Below, piece after piece: positions 21,743 through 32,649 of a stretch of 64,000 bases of DNA (its first letter is position 1; each line of letters starts with the position of its first letter). The stretch spans positions 122,466,578-122,530,577 of the forward strand of contig BTPG01000005.1 of NCBI GenBank assembly GCA_036245525.1, in the 5' to 3' direction. A program made the translations under genes and the position numbers. This stretch comes from Semisulcospira habei (taxonomy: Eukaryota; Mollusca; Gastropoda; Semisulcospiridae). The notes below the pieces were generated by a model. That model was not told the DNA's origin and ran no database searches. It worked only from the letters and a program-made list of their open reading frames with translations.

Positions 21743-21925
21743 TACAGTCAGACCTGCATATAAAGGCCACCTGCAGGACAGGACTGATATGGCCACTATG
21801 GTCAGGTGTTCGTTTCATACCGGGACATTATACAGTAAAACTGAAAAGTAGATATACTTCTTATGTGGATGCTATCGACTGGTGGCCCCTACATAAAGGT
21901 GGCCACTATAGCAGGTTTAACTGTA
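21743..21925. mobile_element. TA-flanked Tigger-like MITE
   Basis: TACAGTCAGACCTGCATATA at the left and its counterpart GCAGGTTTAACTGTA at the right form terminal inverted repeats. GGCCACTAT and its complement are internal. It is a different subfamily from K but has the same CAGT start. Confidence 0.65.
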
Positions 21926-22169
21926 CCCGTCAACTCTGGACGTACGTCTGCATGCGTTCAGACTGACTCAAATGCACTAAGGGAGAGCCCTATCTTTCAG
22001 TAAGTAGAGAGAGCAGCCAAACCGCTCGCTGTCTGCCAGCAAGGAACTTCAGGCATTTTTACTGTCGTATGGGCTGGGTGGGTAGCATGCGGTCCCCGTG
22101 TTGACGGGACTGTGCCGGCGTGGCTATGCGAGCGGTACAAACTGCGGGGACACTGATGCGACTATTTGG

Positions 22170-22173
22170 GGAG

Positions 22174-22235
<62 letters not shown>
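22170..22235. repeat. (GA)n microsatellite
   Basis: GA dinucleotides with one early interruption. Confidence 0.95.
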
Positions 22236-22238
<3 letters not shown>

Positions 22239-22317
22239 CCCTTTTTCCAGATGTATACAAAAAAAGCAAAGATTGTTCCTATGACTTTTTTTTTCAGTCG
22301 GCATGGGGTGTTTAGAT

Positions 22318-22372
22318 TCTCACCGTGCGCGGACCTACTGCGGACAACGTCGGCCCAATAGCCTTTTGCGCT
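22318..22372. mobile_element. Family G right half
   Basis: CACCGTGCGCGGACCTACTG through CGGCCCAATAGCCTTTTGCG corresponds to the right arm of 2632-2744 only. Confidence 0.6.
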
Positions 22373-22688
22373 CCACAGCGACTGTAAGAGGCAATTAAAG
22401 GCTTCCATTCGGGCCAATTGTTCTTGTTGTTTTTGTTGTCGTTGTTGTTGGTGATGGTGTTTCTGCACGAAGCATAGACGAACATGGTGGACATAGCTGC
22501 CATGGTGCTGTGGACTAGTTTCATTGCAGGTGTCGTGAGAATCCTGCCCTGCAGCTGAAAAGTTAATTGCACTTAATTTTCCCACATTTTTAACCCGACA
22601 AAAAAAAAATATATATATAAAAAATACAGTTTACACCTCAAAGGGATGCTTGGCGAAATTTTACTCATGTCTGAGTAGAGGAACTAAC

Positions 22689-22690
<2 letters not shown>

Positions 22691-22783
<93 letters not shown>
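22691..22783. repeat. (GA)n microsatellite
   Basis: Uninterrupted GA units. Confidence 0.96.
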
Positions 22784-22786
<3 letters not shown>

Positions 22787-22913
22787 AACAAGACATGCGA
22801 CACTGCGGCTCGACACCGCTCGACTGCTCTAGACAGGGGACGGGGACACTACGGAGTGATGAAGACCAGAAAGAGAGAGGGACACAGAGCGAAACTAGAC
22901 AGACAGAGCGAAA

Positions 22914-22937
22914 GAGGGAGAGAGAGAGAGGGGGGAC

Positions 22938-22980
<43 letters not shown>
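22914..22980. repeat. (GA)n microsatellite, interrupted
   Basis: GA units with a GGGGGGACT interruption. Confidence 0.93.
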
Positions 22981-22982
<2 letters not shown>

Positions 22983-22984
22983 GA

Positions 22985-23540
22985 CTGAGTGCCATAGCGT
23001 AGGGTCAATAGAGGCTGCGCGCTTTATATTTACTACTGCATACCGCCCCACGATCGCGTAAAGTGGATAGATCAACACTAGCTCACACACAGGGCGTCAG
23101 CGGACGCGAGTTTCCTACTTGGGACGTTTGTCAGTGTACCTGCAAACTTTGCTACTGGTGACACGTGTTTTGGCTCAGCGCCGATACTGAGTGCTTGGTA
23201 CCACAGCGTTTCGATGTCAACTGCACTAGAAGCATGCACAATGTGCTGACTTTATAGTTCTCCGGTAAACAGTAAATACATTTGAAGTAAATTAATAACT
23301 TTAGAACTTTAATAAGTAACTACACCGGACTTGATCACGACTGTGATTTTTGTGCTTTTAATTTGCCAGTTGGAGGACTCAAGTTGGTGTTGTCGTCAAA
23401 TTTGGAGCCCTACTTGGACTAAACATTAAAAATTCAGTTTCTGTACTCGCTGTTTCCTTCGGGAAAAAAATCCTGGATTTCTGTTATTGTTGCGACAATC
23501 TTGTCTTTTTGACCGATGTTTGTATGACGATTGGATTTTA
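22985..23540. other. No recognised feature
   Basis: Unique sequence without MITEs or a supported gene. Confidence 0.4.
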
Positions 23541-23545
23541 TCTCG

Positions 23546-23716
23546 ATCCAGGTGAGTTGAGAGTTAAATTAGCAGGCGTATAACTTGTCTAACAAACATG
23601 AGTAAAATATTTCAGGAAGGCACACGTACCATCTGGTGTGCCTTCCTGAAATATTTCACTCGTTTTTGTTGGATACCTTATGACCCTGCCTTAGTTTATA
23701 CACAACTCACCTGGAT
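23546..23716. mobile_element. Inverted-repeat element with two arm pairs
   Basis: Outer arms ATCCAGGTGAGTTG and CAACTCACCTGGAT enclose an inner hairpin near 23600-23662, where AAATATTTCAGGAAGGCACA faces its exact complement across about 10 bases. No sister copy was noticed in this window. Confidence 0.65.
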
Positions 23717-23826
23717 TCAACCCGCATGTGAAATACCTGCCTCTCGTTTCTCAAATACGTCTTGCCATATTTGGGTTTGCTGCTGCGGAATATATGTTTG
23801 TAATTCAGTTCATTATTTTGTATCTC

Positions 23827-23927
23827 TTAACCCTTTGCGTGTCGGTCGCGGTTTCTGTCCCGATGATTCCTGTCGGCCTGTCGGAATCATCGGGACAGAA
23901 ACCGCGACCGACACGCAAAGGGTTTAA
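23827..23927. mobile_element. Full-length family A MITE, variant arms
   Basis: TTAACCCTTTGCGTGTCGGT and ACCGACACGCAAAGGGTTTAA bound a 101-bp near-perfect palindrome. The arms carry TCGCGGTTTCTGTCCCG and the exactly matching CGGGACAGAAACCGCGA, unlike the usual TAGCGGTTTTAGTCGCG. Confidence 0.9.
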
Positions 23928-23929
23928 AT

Positions 23930-26340
23930 ATTGTCACTCTTGCAGAGAATTCACCGTTTGACTACCTGAAATCCTGTCTGCATTCAGTATATGCCCGGTA
24001 TAGAACTCCAATTTTGTTTGTGTAAGCAGCTCCCCGAGTGTCTTGGAAAGTTTAGGAGAGTTCCCAGCGTGAGATAGTCAGTCACCTGATTGGATGCGCG
24101 GCGCTGTGTAAGACCTGCATAACTGGAGCGGTTGCCATACCTGTGCGCATTCAGAGGACATCGCTTTGTGTGTTATAATAGCGTTTCAATCTGACGGCCC
24201 AGCTTATTTATCATCTGTGCCATGTATTAGGGCTTCATGCATCACCTGTGTTTGGATTATAGCGACGGGCTACCACCGTAAGGAGTAAAAAAGTGTTTAG
24301 ATTTTCATTACCAGACCTGTTTACCTGTTTTTTGTTGAGCGGGCGGTGGGTCTATATTAGCGACCAGCCCGCGTGTTGTCAACAGGATAGTGGTGCTATC
24401 AACACTGCACGCTGCTGTTACTAGCAATAAAAAAGTGCTGTAGTACTATTGGCGTTTCAAGTAGTACTTTACAACACCACTACATCATATCCAAGTTACA
24501 AGTGCAACTTTAACACGGCTGTATCGTCCAAGCTCGCGTGTGTTATCTTGCACCATCGACACGTGAAGATTGGGATCAGTTGTGGACACGCTACAGCTGA
24601 TCTGCGGTGAACGATATGGAAAGAAGAGTTGGTTACAATCCATGACATCAACAGTTTCGGATGGTGTCAGTGGGAAATGAGTGATTGCAGCCATTAAGGA
24701 GTATTTTGGACAGCGCTGTGGGGAGTTGAATGACTGAGACCGTCACGACAGCGTGCTGGATGCTGCGCTCGGAATTTCTCATTCAATGTGCCGACAGTGC
24801 AAAAAACTGCAGACACGTCTGAGATTTGGATTACTGTGTCAGCATTAACAGTGTACAGTAATGCAACAGTTTTGTCTCACTGACGATATCTCCACTTGCA
24901 ACGTTTAACGATATATCCCTCCACGTGATTTCTGAAACCTACTGGTTTTTATTCAACAATATAGCTTTGGATGTAACAGAAATTCTGAACTGGACACTTC
25001 ACGGGAATGCGACAGTGTATTTTGAAATAATTATTGTCTTTCCGTGTGAGAAACTGGCCGCCTACTGTGCGGGTTTCTATGTAGCGGTCAGAGTGGTGAC
25101 TCTGTCAGCAGCACACTGATCACACTAGGGCAGACTGCTTGACGCACGCGCTGTTACTGGCCGTTGCCTATTTCAGGTGAAGGCTGACGCACCTGCCATC
25201 TGCCCCCATCGCTTTCTGGTGTGCTGATGTAGCAGTTGTCGCAGCTGTGATCATAAAGTGTTCTGACCGCCAGACCTATTTGCTACGTGGGCTGAGGTAC
25301 CATAGCCTTGCAGCGCATTCTGACTTTTGAACACTCTTCATTGTTGTGTAGTATTGGCAGCTTAAGGTGAGAAGAACACAGATAAATCGATCCTTAAAAT
25401 AATTACCATTCTGACCAAAGAGACGCCTAGAATTCTTTTGCCGGAACGTCCAAGCATAATTGAGTGAAGCTGACCGCAGTAAAGATACGATATGTGCTCA
25501 GAACTGTAAGAAGTTCACAAAGTTAACGAAGCCCATTTCGCTAGAACGTGGACAACTTGTGGAGTACCTTTTACCTCATCAAACTCATACGGCTCGGAGT
25601 ACCGCCGTTACCCCCACCACCATACTCTTCACTCTACACCAAAGTCGTTGCCAGTCGCTGGTGTGGTTTTCCGGCGTCGACGCAGCGTGTCGGTGACGTG
25701 ACCGTCTTTCAGCCAGCCAGTCTTGGAGTCCGGGTGGCCGCTGCCGCCTCCGTCGCTTGGTCGTTGCTCGTGGCGCTGGTGTGGATGCCGCGGCCAGGGT
25801 AGTGGGTGTTGTAGCCGACTGCCCGCCCCTCACCGGCCCGTGTGGGATATACACAGGATACGCCACTGTCCGCGGACTTCAGTCTACCACAACCCGTGCT
25901 TCGGGCGGCCGTGTCCACTGAAGCCACTTCTCTTCCTAAACTGGATCTGGGAGCAACTTGTATTCACAGACTGGAGCAACTTCAGTTCTGATCACACACT
26001 TTTGTCCTGTCGCTAGGGAACAGATTGTGCCAGAGGACATCACTTCCAGGAACATTTGTCAACTCTTCTGCCTCTGGACATCAACTCATACGGTATTCAT
26101 GGGAAAACTTTCTTGCCTTTTCTTTAACGTTTCTTTTTTTATGAGTATTTGTTGTTTTTCTGGTTTTCCCCATGTTTTTCATATTTCTAAAACAGATTTC
26201 ATGACACAAGATAACAGCTGACGTATTTTTTTCTCATCACCTTTTATACCACTGACTTTGTTTGAAAATCAAATATGATTTGCCAAGAAAACAAAAAGTA
26301 GAAAAACATGGGGAAGCAATTTCATTTGTTCTTTTATTTT
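23930..26340. other. MITE-poor interval of unknown nature
   Basis: About 2.4 kb with none of the palindromic families or microsatellites seen elsewhere. Plus-strand frames at 25460-26221 and minus-strand frames at 25585-25927 overlap and show no recognisable motif. GAAAAACATGGGGAA near 26302 is the complement of a word near 26164. It could be UTR or intron of a host gene or an unrecognised retroelement. Confidence 0.4.
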
Positions 26341-26347
26341 AAGTGCG

Positions 26348-26406
26348 ATCTGAAATGCGATTTGGAACTTACGGCTTTAGGCTTTCAGATCCCAAATCAC
26401 AGACCA
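26348..26406. mobile_element. Family I hairpin, diverged
   Basis: ATCTGAAATGCGATTTGGAA faces CAGATCCCAAATCACAGACC. Confidence 0.6.
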
Positions 26407-26706
26407 TCATACAAACATTAATTTCCTGTTTCCATGTTCTCATTTGGTCGTTTCGATTTGGGCTACTATTAGTATTTAGGTAAAGTGATTGTTTCTTTCC
26501 TTTTTTGCCAACCTATTCTCTGGCGTTGGTACAAATGAGACTGTGAGCTGAACGTGTACGTTTTCTGTGAACTTTTCACAAAGATAATAAAATAATCTGT
26601 GTTACAACTTTCTACACTGACTGACTCTCTTTAGTTTTGATGTTTCCAACGTGTCCGCGACTGAACTGTTTAAAGATGCGCTTTTGTCTTTGCATTGTTT
26701 TATCTT

Positions 26707-26785
26707 TTAACTAATTCGAGACATGCCGCATGGGAATTAAGGGGGCTGTCTGCCGTGTGTCTGCGGCACATCTCGAACGAGTTAA
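26707..26785. mobile_element. Family E MITE
   Basis: TTAACTAATTCGAGACATGC and ATCTCGAACGAGTTAA bound a 79-bp element. The arms GAGACATGCCGCA and TGCGGCACATCTC pair, while the centre has diverged. Confidence 0.75.
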
Positions 26786-26869
26786 ACTTTTTGCGTTTCC
26801 TTAAAACTATTCTGATTTATAGAAATCTTGAATTTTTTTCATCCAAACTATACTGATTGTTAGAAATCT

Positions 26870-27066
26870 TTAACTTATTCAAAGGAGCTCCTCATCAATC
26901 GCTGCAGAAGCGTCGTATAGCATTGCTTATGCTGAATAATAAAAAGCTTTAACTCATTCAAAGGCGCCCAACAGCAACAACTGCGGAAGTGTCGTATAGA
27001 GTTGCCGGAGGCAACGCTAGACGAGACTTCCACAGTTGTTGATGCGGGGCGAGCTGGATGAGTTAT
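26870..27066. mobile_element. Two adjoining family F MITEs
   Basis: Copy 1 starts TTAACTTATTCAAAGGAGC at 26870 and loses its right arm. Copy 2 starts TTAACTCATTCAAAGGCGC at 26949 and ends GCTGGATGAGTTAT at 27066, its arms meeting at GTTGCCGGAGGCAAC. Both contain TCGTATAG. Confidence 0.72.
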
Positions 27067-27250
27067 TTTGTATCATGATTTTTTAATGGACCCGTGCTAG
27101 AATGCAATGGAACGGCATTATTCAAATGCTGCGCCGCGCAAAGTGTCGTATCACCTGTATTCAACTATTATGTGCATTATACACACTTTTAGTGAGGATT
27201 TACCATTTTTCTTTATACATGTATCGTAGTCTGTCATCGGAGATCAGAGA

Positions 27251-27252
<2 letters not shown>

Positions 27253-27333
<81 letters not shown>
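27253..27333. repeat. (GA)n microsatellite
   Basis: Uninterrupted GA units. Confidence 0.96.
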
Positions 27334-27335
<2 letters not shown>

Positions 27336-27424
27336 CATCAAGCGCTATACCCTAAGCATTAACGCGCAGGAGAGAGATCGACTATGTCAGCTTGAATAGC
27401 TCACGGATCGGGCCTTTGTCAGAC

Positions 27425-27645
27425 TGGGACCGCTATAACACGGCGTCGGTAGCGGTTTTTGTCTCGGTGATTCATCCAGGAATCGCAGCTTTAAAAAAAA
27501 ACAACAACAAAAAAAACAACAACAACAACAACAACAACAAACAAACAAACCACTAAAAAAACAAACAAACAAAAAAAACCCACAAAAAGCACACAAAAAA
27601 CAAACAAACAAACAAACAAACAAAACCGACAGCTAAACGGTCAAA
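27425..27645. mobile_element. Family A MITE expanded by (AAC)n and (AAAC)n
   Basis: GGCGTCGGTAGCGGTTTTTG at the left and ACCGACAGCTAAACGG at the right are family A arms. The interior is replaced by AAC/AAAC repeats. Confidence 0.6.
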
Positions 27646-27648
27646 CGG

Positions 27649-27728
27649 TTAACTCATTCGAGACGTGCCGCCTCCGGATACGCGGCATAAGCCGCGTATC
27701 CGGAGTCGGCACGTCTCGAATGAGTTAA
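27649..27728. mobile_element. Family E MITE, best copy
   Basis: 80 bp from TTAACTCATTCGAGACGTGC to its complement ending TTAA. The 38-base arms differ at one position, and the loop is ATAA. Confidence 0.92.
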
Positions 27729-27980
27729 CTGCCGATTGCAGCGACCGTGTATGCTCGCTTACCAATCGCGCGTGGCGATCGATGGTACTGCCTCCTCAGC
27801 AGTTGCAGGTGAAACAGGAAAGTTAAGGTGTATCTTTCCATTGGGGCAATGACCCTCGCTGCCCGGCGCACAGCTGCAGATGTTGGCCTGGGGACCGTTT
27901 GCTTAATGGGTTGCGATCGTCGGAATTTGCGTTAGACGCCGCATTCCACAGGCGCTCGATCAAAGATCGGTTATGTTGTT

Positions 27981-28052
27981 GGCTGTCGGTAGCGCTTTTT
28001 GTCGAGGCGATTCCGACCGGAATCGCCTCGACAAAAAGCGCTACCGACAGCC
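27981..28052. mobile_element. Family A core, perfect 34-base arms
   Basis: GGCTGTCGGTAGCGCTTTTT and onward pairs exactly with the opposite arm across the loop GACC. The right flank CAAAGGGTATAA is a mutated TTAA end. Confidence 0.9.
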
Positions 28053-28104
28053 AAAGGGTATAATCACGGTCATGCCTCGTGCCGTAAAGGAACAGGTGCA
28101 GCAG

Positions 28105-28145
28105 AGGCGAGGGTCAGGGAGGGGGGTGGGGGTGGGGGGTGGGGT
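28105..28145. repeat. G-rich tract
   Basis: GGGGGTGGGGGTGGGGGGT-type sequence. Gly/Val frames over it are artefacts. Confidence 0.8.
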
Positions 28146-28414
28146 GTCAGGGAGGTACGGCTGCTTTCAGAAACGGGCTATAGTTATGATCGTTAGAGAG
28201 ATTGACAAAGAGGAATTTTCAAGGCGTCATGCATTTCAAGGGAATGACGCAGTGCCGATGAGCCACCGGGCGCGGGCTACAGGTCAGCGTCATAACTGCC
28301 GGGACATCTTCGAGCCATAACATCAGACCGCGTCATGCATTGGACCGTTCGTGTTATTGTGGTGCTAAATTCGCATAAACTCGTGGGGGGTGGGGGGTGG
28401 GGGGGGGGGAGCAT

Positions 28415-28520
28415 CCAGTAAGCAAAAGTCCCCTGGCCGACTCGAGCCTTAGTTGGACCGCGCACTATCGTGTGCGGTCCAACTAAGGCTCGAGTCGGCC
28501 AGATGACTTTTTACTCACTG
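28415..28520. mobile_element. Family G palindrome
   Basis: CCAGTAAGCAAAAGTCCCCT and GACTTTTTACTCACTG are the ends. The arms CTCGAGCCTTAGTTGGACC and complement are nearly perfect and differ in sequence from the other G copies. Confidence 0.8.
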
Positions 28521-28633
28521 TTGTACTGCGCACCGACTTGGGGTCCATTGACTTGACCGTGTTGTATCCGATGTCGCGATATTCTTATGCACGTATCAGT
28601 GTATTACCGTTGAAGTCCGAGAATGACAGAAAA

Positions 28634-28672
28634 TGGGGGGGGGGGGGGGGTGGAGGGGGGGAGGAGAGGGGC
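28634..28672. repeat. Poly-G tract
   Basis: Long G runs with single T or A interruptions. Confidence 0.85.
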
Positions 28673-28770
28673 GGGTGCAGGGTATGACCGATGTGGATAC
28701 TTCGGCAGAGCCGGGCAGACACAGGACCGCTCGGTAAAAAGAAAACACTAAAGGGAATCGCAGAGCTACT

Positions 28771-28866
28771 TTAACCCTTTGTGTGTCGGTAGCGGTTTTA
28801 GTCGCGATGATTCCTACAGGAATCATCGCGACTAAAACCGCTACCGCCGGACACGCAGAGGGTTAA
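28771..28866. mobile_element. Full-length family A MITE
   Basis: TTAACCCTTTGTGTGTCGGT and ACACGCAGAGGGTTAA bound a 96-bp palindrome centred on TTCCTACAGGAA. Confidence 0.9.
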
Positions 28867-28869
28867 AGG

Positions 28870-29430
28870 GACCTGTTTCAGACAAGAAAGGGTTTAAAGT
28901 TAGCAGTGTCTCCTTTGATAAATGTTCTTAATATGTCTTACAATAATGCTGGGGGAAAAAAAAAAACTTTAGTTACGAAGTTATGAGGTTTGAATGTTGT
29001 AAAATGGAACACTTATCTGCTCTTTTTTTCCAATGAGATTCACCGATGAGCACATAGGGCAGTAGAAAACCTCTATTACGTGTACCTACTGACGTGGATT
29101 CTAAAAGAAAGGGGAAAAAAAAGACAAGACCTCAGTGAGAAACCTTTCTATCGGCACATATTACTAATCAAAACCTGCCCAGATCTCTTCAAAGGCACAG
29201 GAGGTATGAAGATTTATAAGGAATGACTGAGCGAATTTCGGAGGTGCAAGACGAAATTGCTTTTTTTCCCCCTATTATTTCACTGTTTTCTTCCTCATTT
29301 TGTCGTGTTTTCACCCAATTTGAATGGGTCGTTTGCCTACCGAATACAGTGCGGTTCTGAGTTCTGAGTTTCAAGGGGTGCAAGATATGGTCGTTTTGAG
29401 GGAATGTAAGAAAAATCAAACAACCGAATT
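28870..29430. other. No recognised feature
   Basis: AT-rich unique sequence. The 81-residue minus-strand frame lacks recognisable motifs. Confidence 0.4.
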
Positions 29431-29434
29431 TCAT

Positions 29435-29527
29435 GGACCAGTTGCATGAGTGAGCTTAGTCCTGCGCTATAGCGGAGCACCTTGCTTAATGGCTGGCGCA
29501 GGACTAAGCTCGCTCAGGCAACCAACC
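29435..29527. mobile_element. Family H palindromic element
   Basis: ACCAGTTGCATGAGTGAGCT and its imperfect complement AGCTCGCTCAGGCAACC are the ends. The inner arms CTTAGTCCTGCGC and GCGCAGGACTAAG pair, around TAGCGGAGCACCTTGC. Confidence 0.72.
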
Positions 29528-30049
29528 CATGGGCCCGAGTTTACATCAAATTCCTCCCTCGATCGGCCGGCTGCGCACGATAGCGGAAGGGATCGAGGGA
29601 CTCAAGCACTGTGGGTCGGAGTATGGCCGTTTTCAGTCCATTCACCGTCAGGCGCCTGTGCTTACATTCATTTCGCGGTCTCTCTCTCACCCTCTCGCAT
29701 ATTTCCACAGCGCGAGGTTATCGGCTAACAAGGCATTGAAAGTTAGTTGCCCAGATAGCAGGCAAAGGGTTGTTTACCAGCGACCCTCTGTCTTGATCAC
29801 AACGGCACTAGTGTCGCGAGCTAATGTTCCGATTGGCAACAAGTTTAGACTGAAACCCCAGTCATCCCCTCGGGTTAAGGATCAAAGATCTAGGACTAGA
29901 GATATGTGGGGTATGATAACTTGTACAGATGTTTATTTGTATAACCAGCCAGCAGAACTCTCTGAAACTGTTTCGCATGTTACCTTCCTTGCACATAGGG
30001 GCCATCGGTACTGTCTGCATTATCGGCGGCTGCTCATTGCGCATGAGGG
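29528..30049. other. Open frames without recognised product
   Basis: A 174-codon plus-strand frame (29529-30053) runs into a family F element and shows no motif I recognise. A frame of this length is not surprising by chance in 64 kb read in six frames, so I do not call a gene. Confidence 0.4.
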
Positions 30050-30146
30050 TTAACGCATTCACGATACTCCGCCTCAATAGCTGCGGGAGCGGCAACGCTA
30101 TACGACACTTCCGCAGCTATTGATGAGGGTACCTTGAACGAGTTAA
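30050..30146. mobile_element. Full-length family F MITE
   Basis: TTAACGCATTCACGATACTC and CTTGAACGAGTTAA are the ends. AATAGCTGCGGGAG and TTCCGCAGCTATT pair, with GGCAACGCTATACGAC at the centre. 97 bp. Confidence 0.8.
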
Positions 30147-30323
30147 TGTTCCGATTAGTGACATTACAAATCGAAATACAATCGCCGTTCTGTCTCTGCC
30201 TCGGGAACACATAAGTAAATTGCCGCCTCTAAGAGACGTAGCTATCACTAGTATGACGCCTTGTTATTCCGATCGGTATCATTATCGATATCCAATTACC
30301 GAAACATTATGCTTTTCTCCGAC

Positions 30324-30452
30324 TGAAGTGGCGCCAGCAAGAGGCATGGATCCTCATGAGCCCCCGCAATTTTCGGGGGCTCATGAGGATCTATGTATCG
30401 TGCAGATGTATGGCGTTTGAGTTTCGAGGTTGTTCGCCTCGGCGCCACTTTT
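30324..30452. mobile_element. Family B core inside a second inverted repeat
   Basis: Core 30337-30403. Outside it GAAGTGGCGCC (30324-) and GGCGCCACTTTT (-30452) form another inverted pair not seen in other B copies. Confidence 0.7.
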
Positions 30453-30650
30453 GCCCGAGAGGTTGATTTGTCTTCATAACTGACATGCTCTAAACGTAGC
30501 GGCTGGTCGTTTCACGTCTGTGGTAGCTTTATGCGCAAAAGTGGTCTTACATGGATCCTTTATCCGGGCAAAACGACGGGCTTGTTCAGACAGCATGTCC
30601 GTAATAAGGTCGTGGTAAAACCAACGGCTCAGTTGCAGTGCGGCCGAATT

Positions 30651-30695
30651 TTCGATGTTTCCAAAAATGTGGCATTTCTTTTGCTCCTCAGTATA
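30651..30695. mobile_element. Family J right half
   Basis: ATTTTCGATGTTTCCAAAAA through CTTTTGCTCCTCAGTATA. Confidence 0.55.
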
Positions 30696-30927
30696 TTTGG
30701 CCTCTTACTTTTCTCGCTTGAGATGTGGTTTATTTAGTGAATAAGTTCTCTCTCAGGACTGCTTGCTTGGCAGGAGTAAAACTTCCTGCGCCTAATAATA
30801 TGAACGTTTGGCAGAACTACAGCGTACTGTATCATTTTCTTTTCTCTCTCTCTTCTCATCGTCATCGTTGTCTACGTCATCGTCATTTTCATCAGCACTT
30901 TTTGACACTTGTCTGCTTGTTCCATGT

Positions 30928-30985
30928 CCGCCGTGAGATGGCCTTAGTCGCCTTCTCGGCGTTAAACCCAAATAATTAACTAACT
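30928..30985 (+). repeat. SINE-like 3' end
   Basis: CGCCGTGAGATGGCCTTAGT and CTCGGCGTTAAACCC followed by AAATAATTAACTAAC. Same end as 21035-21085. Confidence 0.65.
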
Positions 30986-30989
30986 TTGT

Positions 30990-31440
30990 TCGATGTCCCC
31001 GTAGTCGCACCAACGTTATGATAATAGTAGATGTATATTTTTGGTCTAAACAAAGACACACGGACACCAACTTGCAAAGACAAACAAGTCGGATACGGAC
31101 AGACAGAGCTAGTGAATAGAAGCGACTGAAAAATACGAAAGCTGAAAGAATACAACCGGCCTTTTTTGTATTTCCGAACCTGCACTGGATCGTATGCATA
31201 TCAATAAGCATACTAAGCCACGAGGACGCCGAGTACACATAGTGTTGCTACACACAGCTCTGTTAATCTCTCGTTGCGCTTTTCATGTTATTCTTGTGTC
31301 CGGAGGTGATACGCTAATCTGATTGTAAAAGTTTTTTGATCTGGGGTTAGGCCAAAAAAATATAAGATTTTTTTTGGTTGTTTCTTGGTATGCGTTGAAA
31401 AGAATTCCTAAACGTTCAGTCTCCTAAAGCAAGTCACGCA
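30990..31440. other. No recognised feature
   Basis: Unique sequence. The opposing frames at 30792-31238 overlap the SINE end. Confidence 0.4.
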
Positions 31441-31445
31441 CTCCC

Positions 31446-31483
31446 GCAAGAGACATAGATCCTCGTGACCCCTGCGGACGCAC
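31446..31483. mobile_element. Family B left arm fragment
   Basis: GCAAGAGACATAGATCCTCG followed by TGACCCCTGCGG. No right arm is present. Confidence 0.55.
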
Positions 31484-31864
31484 AGATAAGACGTGGCCAC
31501 ATTTACATCTGCGAATCGAGGGAGGGGGCCGACGTTCAGCCTACGACTGTGAACTGTATTGTGGCCGCGTTTAGCTTCCCTGCTAATAAGTTGCAGAACG
31601 CGTCTAAGATTTATGACGGTAGCTACTGTGCTTAAAATTGCACCTTGATGGAATTCATTAGGTACGGAGCGCAGGTGAAATTGTTAAACGATAAAATACG
31701 CCGCAGAGGTGATAATTATGGTTACCGTGATTTGTCCGGACACAAGCGTTCGATGACGATGTTGTGTTGGTTCAGCGGCGCGAGGTGTGACCGCTCGCAT
31801 GCCATTCACTATCGGGCGCCTGTTTATCCCTTTTCATCCTGATACACTATTGCTTCAAATGAAT

Positions 31865-32039
31865 TTGACTATGGTAGTTCAAGGGTGGTGCCAGAATAGC
31901 TTGGCGCCTAAGGCGCCAAGCTATTCTGGTACGACCCTTGAACTAAAATGGTTGATCTATCTCCTAATCTGTAATGTAGCTTTCATAGGACAATAAGCAA
32001 TAAAAAACAAAATTCAGCCTCTGGATGTAATGGGTTTAA
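31865..32039. mobile_element. Family C MITE
   Basis: The core GGGTGGTGCCAGAATAGC and complement meet at TTGGCGCCTAAGGCGCCAA. The right flank runs to CTGGATGTAATGGGTTTAA. The left terminus is lost. Confidence 0.8.
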
Positions 32040-32092
32040 AGTAAGGGTATATACAGTTCGCTGATGACAACGTCGGCTGTACATACATACAT

Positions 32093-32225
32093 GTATACCA
32101 AAAGTCGGATATAACAACGCTTTTTTGAGAGGTCCTTGCTATATATTTTTTTAAGAAAGGCAGTCACCCCGCTAATAACAATATAAGGATTACCAACAAA
32201 AAAACATAAACAAATTGGGTCCCTT
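32093..32225. mobile_element. Family K fragment
   Basis: ACCAAAAGTCGGATATAACA, TTTTGAGAGGTCCTTGCT and AAATTGGGTCCC match the order in 12650-12835. Confidence 0.55.
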
Positions 32226-32257
32226 GACGTTTTTTATTTTGCTCATTGTACTTTTCG

Positions 32258-32442
32258 TGAACTCCTTCACTGCCGCGAAATACGAAAACAGAATACAACT
32301 GCTTTGGGTTCAAGAGGATCTATGCCTATTGCTGACACCACTTTGTGTCCACGTTGAATGGACGGCCGAAGTAGACTATCATTTAACACAGAATTAACTT
32401 TGTAAAAACACAATATGCGTCCACTATCAGTGAAGGGGTTAA
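32258..32442. mobile_element. Rearranged family B MITE
   Basis: TGAACTCCTTCACTGCC and TATCAGTGAAGGGGTTAA are family B ends. Only one arm word (GGATCTATGCCTATTGC) survives between them. Confidence 0.65.
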
Positions 32443-32522
32443 GCAATAGACACTATATTGATGATGACTCGGTTTCAAGCAAACATTCCTTGTGAAGTGA
32501 CTGAACGAGCGTGAGTTTCAGA

Positions 32523-32620
32523 GCGCGAGGCATGACCACTCCACAACGATTCCCCTTTACTTGCCTCTAGGCGCGAGGCATGACCACTCTACAACGATTC
32601 CCCTTTTCTTGCCTGTTGTT
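32523..32620. repeat. Direct duplication of about 48 bp
   Basis: GCGCGAGGCATGACCACTC starts near 32523 and again near 32571, with CAACGATTCCCCTTT in both. Confidence 0.85.
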
Positions 32621-32649
32621 GATATATTTCAGGTGTTCTCCCTTAAACG

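Noticed and set aside
23541..23560. Splice donor CAGGTGAGTTG as an exon border
   Set aside because: The word is the outer arm of the inverted-repeat element at 23546-23716, and no flanking exon is visible.
24485..24694. Short minus-strand frame in the MITE-poor interval
   Set aside because: 69 residues without recognisable features, so it cannot be distinguished from chance.
25585..25927. Arg/Ala/Thr-rich minus-strand frames as a nuclear protein
   Set aside because: Plus- and minus-strand frames of similar length overlap in this GC-richer stretch, which points to composition rather than coding.
29529..30053. 174-codon frame as a gene
   Set aside because: No motif is recognised, its end overlaps a family F element, and such a length is expected by chance about once in six frames of 64 kb.
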